Origin: JAGOEF01 sp964511665
GTDB lineage: Bacteria; Bacteroidota; Bacteroidia; Bacteroidales; ML635J-15
DNA length: 28,133 bases
NCBI GenBank assembly: GCA_964511665.1
Contig: CAZEHA010000044.1
Coordinates: 1-28,133, forward strand
Reading direction: 5' to 3'
Shown piece by piece: positions 17,268-23,840 of the stretch (positions within the stretch are counted from its first letter, which is position 1; each line of letters opens with the position of its first letter). Both the position numbers and the translations under genes were made by a program. The notes below the pieces were generated by a model, which was not told the origin of the DNA, ran no database searches, and was given only the letters and a program-made list of their open reading frames with translations.

Positions 17268-17565
17268 ATTAGTACCCTTACCTCTCTATACCACAAGCAT
17301 TTCGCAACCCTTAGCAACGATTGGTTTTACCGCTTATCCCAATCCTGCAAGCGACATTGTGAATATTAGCTTCGATGAATTTATCGATAGCCAAATTTCG
17401 TTAAGTATTTACAACAGCGTTGGGCAGCTTGTTTCGGAGAATGACTTGTATTCGTCAGGCAGCCAGATTTCCTTTAACGTAAGCAATCTCGACTCAGGCA
17501 TGTATTACGTAAAACTCAATTACAACCAAACAACTACGGTTAAACCCATTCAGGTAGTTAAGTAG
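16966..17565 (+). CDS. Secreted DUF4397 repeat protein, 3' part with T9SS type A sorting domain
   Basis: The final 199 codons of the gene split by the gap. The first codon after the Ns, His of HGSTDAPTVDVYES, continues the second DUF4397 repeat at exactly the point where copy 1 continues, so the two parts form one gene. The C-terminal 75-80 residues are a type IX secretion sorting domain: FTAYPNPASDIVNISF, then LSIYNSVGQLV, LDSGMYYVKLN and the final KPIQVVK. The protein should therefore cross the outer membrane by T9SS and be released or attached to the surface. The codon use just after 17030 is more A+T rich than in the matching part of copy 1. A terminator follows 19 bases after the stop. 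Confidence 0.9.
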   Translation, partial: HGSTDAPTVDVYESALANTTIIDDIAYGEFNGYLELETNNYILEIIDETGNSTVAAYNAPLQSLSLENQAIVVLASGFLNPESNSNGPAFGLYVALSSGGSLVPLPLYTTSISQPLATIGFTAYPNPASDIVNISFDEFIDSQISLSIYNSVGQLVSENDLYSSGSQISFNVSNLDSGMYYVKLNYNQTTTVKPIQVVK

Positions 17566-17584
17566 TAGTTTTTATATTCGAACG

Positions 17585-17612
17585 AAGCCGGGTATTTTAT
17601 CCGGCTTTTTTT
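17585..17612 (+). terminator. Rho-independent terminator of the DUF4397/T9SS gene
   Basis: AAGCCGG (17585-17591) pairs with CCGGCTT (17601-17607) around a 9-nt loop and is followed by a T run reaching 17612. The T run overlaps the stop codon of the convergent wtpA-like gene (17611-17613). Confidence 0.88.
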
Positions 17613-18576
17613 ATTTGGTATCAGTCGCAAACTTCTGCAATTGTTTTGGTATATTTTCGTAGTAAATGCTTGGAGATGGCACTAATGAATGCTGTCCGTG
17701 TTTTTCGAAAATTTTCTGGCCTTTGTCAGGGTCAAGAAAGAATGCAACAAACTCCTCGGCCAAATTTGTGTTTTGCGATGACTTTGGAATGGTAACACCA
17801 TATACCATAGCCGATCCATATTCAATAACGCGTTGTTGTGGAGTTTTACCGGCTACTTCAACCCACACCTCTCCATATAGGCTATCGAGTGCCGGCTTTC
17901 TCAGGTTGACTTCGTCGGGTAACTCAACAAACAATAAACCATGTTGCATGGCCACCGATTTATACAGAAAAATATAGTCGATTACGTTTTTTTCGAGCAA
18001 GGCTATTAAGTCGGTTTCTTTAGGTCGAATGTGTTGTGTATGGCGCGACAGCAATTTTTCGGCCAAGCCCTGCTGTTTATAGTGTTTCTCGGCCAGTTTC
18101 ATGCAGAGCACTGCCCTCGAGCCGCATGGGTCGCTGTCGGGGTCGGAACGAGAATAGACAACGTCGTTGCGCAACAGTATTTCGATCCAGTTTTGGTTGT
18201 TGATTTCACCCGAATATTTCGATTTCGACGTATACACCAAGGCCATTTCGTTGCCTGCAAAGCTAATACTCCATGAAGCGTGTTCAGGTATCAGTATATC
18301 GCGAATCACCTTATCGTCGGCCGATACAAATACATCGCACGATTGGTTTAAATCGGCCACCCTGCGGGCACCTGCCTTACTACCCCATGCTTCGGTTTCG
18401 ATAACAATATCAGGATGTAAAGCCCTGAAAGAATCGACAATTTCATGAATAGGCACACTCACACTTCCTGCGTGAATTATTTTTAATTTCACCTTGTTGT
18501 CGGTATAACACCCCAACAACAATATTGCTGCAAACGCAGGCAACAGAAGTAAGCTTAATCTTCTAAAAACATTCAT
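17611..18576 (-). CDS. wtpA: Tungstate/molybdate-binding lipoprotein (WtpA/ModA type)
   Basis: A 321-residue solute-binding lipoprotein of an oxyanion ABC importer. The signal peptide ends in the lipobox LLLGC with lipid-bearing C23. WtpA-type blocks follow: KIIHAGSVSVPI, CDVFVSADDKVI, MALVYTSKSKY, NWIEILLRNDVVYSRSDP, and DSDPCGSRAVLCMKLAEKHY. In solved archaeal relatives an Asp of the DP...DPCG region and a later Glu complete a six-fold shell round the metal; both have candidates here (SDPDSDPCG, and E in RPKETDLI). The nearby AOR genes make tungstate the likely substrate. It is unusual that no permease (WtpB) or ATPase (WtpC) gene follows: the next gene is convergent. It is separated from ppnP by a terminator, so it probably has its own promoter, which I could not identify. 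Confidence 0.88.
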   Translation of the reverse strand: MNVFRRLSLLLLPAFAAILLLGCYTDNKVKLKIIHAGSVSVPIHEIVDSFRALHPDIVIETEAWGSKAGARRVADLNQSCDVFVSADDKVIRDILIPEHASWSISFAGNEMALVYTSKSKYSGEINNQNWIEILLRNDVVYSRSDPDSDPCGSRAVLCMKLAEKHYKQQGLAEKLLSRHTQHIRPKETDLIALLEKNVIDYIFLYKSVAMQHGLLFVELPDEVNLRKPALDSLYGEVWVEVAGKTPQQRVIEYGSAMVYGVTIPKSSQNTNLAEEFVAFFLDPDKGQKIFEKHGQHSLVPSPSIYYENIPKQLQKFATDTK

Positions 18577-18610
18577 ATACGTATTGCTAAATTATTCATA
18601 TCGGTTGGTG

Positions 18611-18637
18611 AAAAAACTGCCGTCATTCAGCGGCAGT
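18611..18637 (-). terminator. Rho-independent terminator after ppnP
   Basis: On the minus strand, ACTGCCG (18637-18631) pairs with CGGCAGT (18622-18616) around an 8-nt loop, followed by a run of five or more Ts (18615-18611). It ends the AOR-ppnP unit and separates it from wtpA. Confidence 0.88.
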
Positions 18638-18647
18638 AAAATACATA

Positions 18648-18929
18648 TTATTCGTACAGACAGCGATATGAGGTATCGACGTTCATTTTCACTTTGAATT
18701 TCACATCTTTCGGAACCACAAAGGTTTCGAATTCGCCAAACGTCTTCCATTCGGTTTCACCGGGTAGCAGTACGCTCATTGAGCCTGAAGTTACAGTCAT
18801 GTACTCAACAGTAGAAGTTCCGAACTCGTATTCTCCGGCTGCCATCACACCAACGGTGCAATGTCCACTTTCGCTTTCAAAAGCAATCGATTTCACTTTT
18901 CCGTCGAAATAATCGTTTGTTTTAAACAT
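18648..18929 (-). CDS. ppnP: Pyrimidine/purine nucleoside phosphorylase PpnP (DUF1255, YaiE-like)
   Basis: A 93-residue single-domain cupin, the usual length for PpnP. It follows E. coli YaiE/PpnP closely by eye: NDYFDGKVKSIAFES, GHCTVGVMAAGEYEF, EYMTVTSGSMSVLLPG, then FVVPKDVKFKVKM and the final TSYRCLYE. Known members split various nucleosides with phosphate to the base and (deoxy)ribose-1-phosphate. It starts 17 bases after the stop of the upstream AOR gene on the same strand and is followed by a terminator, so it is the last gene of that unit. The link between nucleoside phosphorolysis and an aldehyde oxidoreductase is not obvious. Breakdown of deoxyribose phosphate would yield acetaldehyde, but no deoC gene is in view. 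Confidence 0.92.
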   Translation of the reverse strand: MFKTNDYFDGKVKSIAFESESGHCTVGVMAAGEYEFGTSTVEYMTVTSGSMSVLLPGETEWKTFGEFETFVVPKDVKFKVKMNVDTSYRCLYE

Positions 18930-18946
18930 ATTAAGATTGTTTACAG

Positions 18947-21103
18947 TTATTCCTGATGTTCTTTTATCACTTCGATTAGCTCGGGTAAATCCATACCTAA
19001 GTTTTTCAGATGCTCAATTTTCGGAACACCGTTTTTAGTCCACCCCCTGCGCAAATACACTGCGTCGAGAAGCTGTTCGTAGCGATTTTCGCGATACTTT
19101 CGTGTGATAGCAAGTTTTTCTTCGGTCGATTTACCTGCCGGGTCAACGCCTATCAGTTCCTTCATTTGTTTGTCGTAACGCTCGGCTCTCGATTCGTATT
19201 CTTCAATGGTAACCGGTCCGGCAGCACGATATGGCTGTGCATCGTGTTTACGGGTTCCAAAGCCACGTCGCAGGTTAAAAATGCGCTGAAAGTTATACAC
19301 CCTTTCCGATTGCTTTACCAACTCTTGTTTATCGATATTCATGCCCGTAACCGCATTGAAAATGGTAACATAATTGTCGACATGCTCGGGAACCTTTGCG
19401 GGTTCGTCGGCAGTTTTATTGCTTTCGGGCTCAACGTCGTTCCAGGGCAACTTGCAAAATCCAACCAATCCGAACCAGGTTCTGAACATGGGAAAATAGT
19501 GCAATGCTTCGGCTTTATCTTCGAAGGTAGGAATTTGGTTATTCACCATATCCATAAAAATAAGCCATGCTTCGTCGTGTTGCGGTCCTTTGTTTGTCAT
19601 GGCATACCCGCCTTGCTGAGCCAGGGATTCTTTCGATACGTATTGCGAATATTCGAGGCCTTTGTTTTCCATGGCAATATCGAAAAGGAACTGTGCATCG
19701 CCCCATCCTTTTTCGGCAAACATGAGTTTCATTTTGCGAACGCCCTGGCCCGCAACCATTCCAAACCCTTCGCCACGAGCCAGTTGGTGCAGAAGTTCCA
19801 TGGCTGCATCGGCATTGCCGAAATTGAGTTCCAATCCACCTGTGCGTTCCTTGTTCAGAATGCCATTTTCGTAGCACTCCATTACAAAACCGAGAATGGT
19901 TCCCCAGGTAATGGTGCAAATACCATAGGTGTCGCAATAGAAGTTGGCTTCAATGGTAAAATCGGGGCTAAAAATACCGGCGCAAGAGCCTAACGATGCT
20001 GCTGTTTCGTATTCGGGTCCGTCAACCGTAACCTGCTGCCCTTTGTAAGGTCCGGTTTGGAGTTCGTAATTATCAACACTTTTTGCACACGACATATTAC
20101 AACCAATCCAGCAACCATCGGGCATACCTTGAGTAAAGAGGCTTTTATACACTTCGCTGTGCACATTGCCTGCATCGGGATGTGATCCGAATTTAAAGTT
20201 ATGAGTGGGGAAAAGGTCGTAATCGTTCATGATATTGGTGAGGTGAGCTGTTCCAATGGTGCGCATCTGGCATTGCTCGTCGTCGAAGTCGCGCATTTCT
20301 TTATTGAATCTCTTGCCACGTTCGGTAATTGCCGCTAAATCGACTACGTTATTCAGATTTCCTTTGATGCCTTTTACCTTAGCAACCAATGCTTTAATTT
20401 TTTTATCACGAAAAACAGTACCAATTCCGCCACGACCGGCTTGCTTAAGGCGCGCAACTTTTCGGCGCGGATCCCAGAAAGTGAAGTTCAGCATGCCGAT
20501 AAGCGAATTGTCGGCAGCCGTACCGGCCGAAACCACGGCAACATTTAATTTATCTTTTTCGTCATTCGCAAACATTTCAGTTAGCTGCTCTCCCAATATA
20601 TGGCTATCGATAGCTTCGAGGGGGGCTTCAAAAATTTGCACAGTTTCGGTTTCTTCGTCGATGTAAACAATCACATCCTTATCTGCTTTGCCCTGAAGTT
20701 CGATGGCATCGAAGCCGCAAAATTTTAGAAACGGCCCGAAATACCCACCCACATTACTGTCCATCACCGAATCGGTTTGCGGCGAGATACTTACAACCAA
20801 CGATTTGCCGGCACCTGAATATTGGGTAATACCGCAACAAGGGCCTCCCGAAATCACAATTTCGTTCTCGGGATCGTTCCATTTGGTGTTGGGTTTTGTG
20901 GCTTCCCACAATAACTTTAGCCCAAATCCTTTTCCACCTATGAATTTATCTTTCATTATCTGACTCACAGGTTTTTCGGCAATTTCGCCGGTACCTACGT
21001 TAACATACAGTGTACGGTTGTTGTAACCCTTTTCAATGGGATGCCATTGGTACTTCCACTCCGAAATTGTCTTGTGTTCCTTCTTAAGATCGTTGATATT
21101 CAT
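18947..21103 (-). CDS. aor: Aldehyde:ferredoxin oxidoreductase family, tungsten type (paralogue 1)
   Basis: A 718-residue cytoplasmic oxidoreductase of the AOR family, which oxidises aldehydes to acids with a tungsten-bispyranopterin and one 4Fe-4S cluster and passes electrons to ferredoxin. The N-terminal AOR domain has VNVGTGEI, FIGGKGFGLKLLWEA, GITQYSGAGKS and the pterin-binding QAGRGGIGTVFRDKKIKAL. Cluster cysteines are C331, C335 and C339 (GCWIGCNMSC) and probably C550 (GFCKLPW). The first spacing is CX3C, not the CX2C of the Pyrococcus enzyme. It is closely related to the second AOR upstream, which has the same length. A MoaD/ThiS-like gene lies between them. The substrate is unknown. 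No adjacent electron-transfer subunit or flavoprotein gene is present, so free ferredoxin is the likely partner. Confidence 0.93.
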   Translation of the reverse strand: MNINDLKKEHKTISEWKYQWHPIEKGYNNRTLYVNVGTGEIAEKPVSQIMKDKFIGGKGFGLKLLWEATKPNTKWNDPENEIVISGGPCCGITQYSGAGKSLVVSISPQTDSVMDSNVGGYFGPFLKFCGFDAIELQGKADKDVIVYIDEETETVQIFEAPLEAIDSHILGEQLTEMFANDEKDKLNVAVVSAGTAADNSLIGMLNFTFWDPRRKVARLKQAGRGGIGTVFRDKKIKALVAKVKGIKGNLNNVVDLAAITERGKRFNKEMRDFDDEQCQMRTIGTAHLTNIMNDYDLFPTHNFKFGSHPDAGNVHSEVYKSLFTQGMPDGCWIGCNMSCAKSVDNYELQTGPYKGQQVTVDGPEYETAASLGSCAGIFSPDFTIEANFYCDTYGICTITWGTILGFVMECYENGILNKERTGGLELNFGNADAAMELLHQLARGEGFGMVAGQGVRKMKLMFAEKGWGDAQFLFDIAMENKGLEYSQYVSKESLAQQGGYAMTNKGPQHDEAWLIFMDMVNNQIPTFEDKAEALHYFPMFRTWFGLVGFCKLPWNDVEPESNKTADEPAKVPEHVDNYVTIFNAVTGMNIDKQELVKQSERVYNFQRIFNLRRGFGTRKHDAQPYRAAGPVTIEEYESRAERYDKQMKELIGVDPAGKSTEEKLAITRKYRENRYEQLLDAVYLRRGWTKNGVPKIEHLKNLGMDLPELIEVIKEHQE

Positions 21104-21142
21104 ATAGATTATTTAATTATTACAGGTATTTTTAATGAGTTA

Positions 21143-21150
21143 CAAAATTA
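21143..21150 (-). promoter_or_regulatory. Possible -7 box before AOR paralogue 1
   Basis: On the minus strand the bases read TAATTTTG, fitting TAnnTTTG, 39 bases before the ATG at 21103. No -33 TTTG is seen, so this is a weak call. Confidence 0.35.
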
Positions 21151-21246
21151 GTTTTTTTTTTTAGATGCGTGTTGTTTCATGCATTTTTGAGATATAGGAT
21201 GCTTGCTTGAAAACTCATGTTATGCACGCAAAGATGTGTTTTCGGA

Positions 21247-21450
21247 TTAACCTCCGGCCAATAAATGTAGTATAACCAGCTTGTCGCCGTTGCTTACAAT
21301 AGTTTCGCTAAACTGCTCTTTATCAACGATAACGTTGTTCAGTTTTACAATTATCTTTTGATATGTGAACTTTTTTACCTCCAGAATTTCTGCGATACTC
21401 ATTTGGTTTTTATCAAATTTCTCGTTTCTGTTATTCAGAATAATTTCCAT
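21247..21450 (-). CDS. MoaD/ThiS-like ubiquitin-fold sulfur carrier between the two AOR genes
   Basis: A 67-residue beta-grasp protein ending in the double glycine (HLLAGG) that is adenylated and thiocarboxylated in MoaD and ThiS. The pattern IILNN, SIAEILEVKKF, KIIVKLNNVIV, NGDKLVILHLLAGG is ThiS-like. It aligns without gaps to the second copy at 26624-26827 (31 of 67 residues identical by hand). The setting between two tungsten enzymes suggests a carrier for pterin dithiolene synthesis or another AOR maturation step, rather than thiamine making; no thiamine gene is in view. A hairpin with T run separates it from the upstream AOR gene, so it may be expressed at a different level or by read-through. 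Confidence 0.87.
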   Translation of the reverse strand: MEIILNNRNEKFDKNQMSIAEILEVKKFTYQKIIVKLNNVIVDKEQFSETIVSNGDKLVILHLLAGG

Positions 21451-21464
21451 ATCTCAAAAAATGT

Positions 21465-21494
21465 TCAAAAAAAGCCCTTTTATACTGGGCTTTT
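21465..21494 (-). terminator. Terminator or attenuator between AOR paralogue 2 and the MoaD-like gene
   Basis: On the minus strand AAAAGCCC (21494-21487) pairs with GGGCTTTT (21477-21470), followed by further Ts (to about 21465). It begins 6 bases after the AOR stop and lies 15-44 bases before the MoaD-like start. Confidence 0.75.
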
Positions 21495-21499
21495 ATCAA

Positions 21500-23656
21500 T
21501 TATTGCAATGGTGTTACTATCTCAATCAATTCCGGCAGATCCATCTCAATTTTTTTCAGATGTTCAATGGTTGGAACTCCGTTTTTAGTCCAACCCCTTC
21601 TTTCGTAGACGGCATCAAGCAAACGTTCGTATTGTGCTTCGCGATATTCGCGCAACAAAGCCATTTTTTCTTCGGTGGTTTTGTTGCTAACATCAATGTT
21701 GAGCAATTCTTTTAATTGGCCATCGTAGCGTTCGGCTCTCGATTCGTATTCTTCAGTTGTTACCGGACCTGCAGCTCTATAGGGTTGTGCATCGTGTTTC
21801 CGCAATCCGAACCCACGGCGGATATTAAATATTCTCTGAAAATTATACACCCTTTCCGATTGACGGATAAGACCTTCTTCGGTTAAATGATTTCCGGTAA
21901 CACCTTCGTAAACCGATAGATAATTGCGTACGTGTTTCGGAATTTTGTGGGGTTCGTCTTCCAGTTTATTATCGGCCGGAGTAACGTCGTTCCATACAAT
22001 TTTACACAATCCTTGCAGTCCGAACCATGTTCTGAACATTGGGAACCAATGCAATGCCTCTGCTTTGTTTTCGAAAGTAGGTATCTGATTGTTTACCATA
22101 TCCATAAAAATGAGCCAAGCTTCGTCGTGTTGCGGTCCTTTGTTTGTCATGGCATAACCGCCTTGCTGGGCCAGCGATTCCTTTGAAACATACTGCGAAT
22201 ACTCCAATCCTTTGTTCTCCATTCCAATGTCGTTCAGGAATTTTGGGTCGGCGCCGTATTGTTCAATAAACAATTGTTTCATTTTACGCACTCCCATGCC
22301 GGCTATTTTCCCAAAGCCTTCGCCACGCGCACACTGGTGCAATACTTCGAAAGCAGCATCGGCATTACCAAAATTCAATTCCAAACCACCGGTTATTTCC
22401 TTGTTTATAACGCCATTCTCGTAGCATTCCATAATAAATGCCATAATGGTGCCCCAGGTAATGGTGCAAATGCCATAGGTATCGCAGTAGAAGTTGGCTT
22501 CGATAATGTCGCGGTAATCGAATATACCCATATTTGAGCCCAATCCGGCCGCTGTTTCGTATTCGGGTCCGTCAACAATTACCTTTGTGCCTTTGTATGG
22601 TCCTGTTCTGGGAACAAAATCATCAACTCCTTTTGCACACTGCATGGCGCATCCAATCCAGCAACCATCGTTTATTCCTAAGGTAAACCATTTATCTCTG
22701 AGTAAATCGGAATGTATTTTAATTGCATCTTTATGTGAACCATATTTAAAGTTATGGGTAGGCAGCAAGTCGTAGTCGCTCATCACGTTCACAATATTTG
22801 CAGTACCTTTTTTCTTCATCTGGTTTTGCATGTCGTCTAAATCTCTCATTTCGATGGCATAATCGCGACCTGGCTCGGTAATTTTTTTCATATCTGCCAC
22901 ATTGTTCAAATTGCCTTGAACGCCAGCAATTTTAGCAACAATGGCTTTTATGTTTTTATTACGAAAAACAGTGCCAATACCTCCACGACCGGCTTGTTTC
23001 AGGCGCACCATTTTACGCTTATTGTCGTAAAAGGTAAAATTTAGCATCCCTACCAGCGAATGCTCGGCAGCAGCCCCCGACGACACGATACCAATGTTTT
23101 TAGCATCTTTTTCGTCGTTGGCAAAATACTCGGTAAGCTCCTCTCCCAGCAAATGCGAATCGTTCGAAAACCCGGGGTCCTCGTATATTTCGATGATATG
23201 ATTAACACCGTCAATGTAAATAATCACATCTTTTTCGGCTTTCCCTTGTATTTCGAGCGCATCGAATCCTGCAAATTTCATAAACGGACCAAAAAAACCG
23301 CCAACATTCGAATCCATAATCGAATCGGTTTGGGGCGAAATGGAAACAACCAGCGATTTGCCGGCTCCCGAGTATTGGGTAATACCACCGATTGGCCCCG
23401 GCGAAATAATAATCTCGTTTTCGGGATCGTTCCATTTTGTGGTAGGTGTGGTTGCATCCCACAATAACTTCAGGCCAAAGCCTTTGCCTCCTACAAATTT
23501 GTCTTTCATGAGCTGACTCACAGGCTTTTCAGAAATTTCGCCCGACCCAACATTCACATAAAGTGTGCGGTTGTTGTAGCCTTTTTCAATGGGATGCCAG
23601 TCGTATTTGTACGCTGCAATCTTCTTCTCTTGTTTTTTCAACTTCTCGATATCCAT
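21500..23656 (-). CDS. aor: Aldehyde:ferredoxin oxidoreductase family, tungsten type (paralogue 2)
   Basis: A 718-residue AOR-family protein, the same length as and closely similar to paralogue 1 along the whole chain. ATG 23656 was chosen because the similarity to paralogue 1 (M-I--LKK) begins there; an in-frame start at 23758 would add 34 unrelated residues. Visible features are YNNRTLYVNVGSGEI, FVGGKGFGLKLLWDA, the pterin loop QAGRGGIGTVFRNKNIKA, cluster cysteines C332, C336 and C340 (GCWIGCAMQC) and probably C551 (GLCKIVW). Differences from paralogue 1 near conserved sites, such as SPGPIGGIT in place of SGGPCCGIT, may reflect another substrate. It is transcribed in the same direction as the EF-G gene, 184 bases downstream of it, and most likely has its own promoter. 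A hairpin terminator follows. Confidence 0.93.
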   Translation of the reverse strand: MDIEKLKKQEKKIAAYKYDWHPIEKGYNNRTLYVNVGSGEISEKPVSQLMKDKFVGGKGFGLKLLWDATTPTTKWNDPENEIIISPGPIGGITQYSGAGKSLVVSISPQTDSIMDSNVGGFFGPFMKFAGFDALEIQGKAEKDVIIYIDGVNHIIEIYEDPGFSNDSHLLGEELTEYFANDEKDAKNIGIVSSGAAAEHSLVGMLNFTFYDNKRKMVRLKQAGRGGIGTVFRNKNIKAIVAKIAGVQGNLNNVADMKKITEPGRDYAIEMRDLDDMQNQMKKKGTANIVNVMSDYDLLPTHNFKYGSHKDAIKIHSDLLRDKWFTLGINDGCWIGCAMQCAKGVDDFVPRTGPYKGTKVIVDGPEYETAAGLGSNMGIFDYRDIIEANFYCDTYGICTITWGTIMAFIMECYENGVINKEITGGLELNFGNADAAFEVLHQCARGEGFGKIAGMGVRKMKQLFIEQYGADPKFLNDIGMENKGLEYSQYVSKESLAQQGGYAMTNKGPQHDEAWLIFMDMVNNQIPTFENKAEALHWFPMFRTWFGLQGLCKIVWNDVTPADNKLEDEPHKIPKHVRNYLSVYEGVTGNHLTEEGLIRQSERVYNFQRIFNIRRGFGLRKHDAQPYRAAGPVTTEEYESRAERYDGQLKELLNIDVSNKTTEEKMALLREYREAQYERLLDAVYERRGWTKNGVPTIEHLKKIEMDLPELIEIVTPLQ

Positions 23657-23688
23657 ATTGTTAGTTTTAATTTGTGTTTGCGTTTTGG

Positions 23689-23719
23689 CAAACATAAGGA
23701 TATTTTGATAAGATAAAAA
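23689..23719 (-). promoter_or_regulatory. Possible promoter of AOR paralogue 2
   Basis: On the minus strand TATGTTTG (23696-23689) fits the TAnnTTTG box. TTTT (23719-23716) sits 19 bases upstream, in place of the -33 TTTG. The ATG lies 32 bases downstream. Confidence 0.5.
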
Positions 23720-23840
23720 GTTTAAAAACATGATTTTAAGCAAATTGCAAATTCGCACAACTCGCTTACTGCAAGATATTCATGTACCGATGTTGTTACA
23801 TTTCAGAAAACGACTCAAGCTTTACACACAAGTCATATAC

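Noticed and set aside
15762..17565. Real frameshift or pseudogene in the DUF4397 gene
   Set aside because: The frame change is produced only by the 100 placeholder Ns; without them the frame is continuous and matches repeat copy 1.
19010..19993. A 327-codon open frame on the plus strand opposite AOR paralogue 1
   Set aside because: It lies fully antisense to a well-conserved gene, has no recognisable motif, and a similar antisense frame appears opposite the second AOR, as expected from shared codon use.
21104..21246. Molybdenum/tungsten cofactor riboswitch before AOR paralogue 1
   Set aside because: I could not trace the conserved multi-stem layout in the 143-base leader. A covariance search with the Moco motif model would settle it.
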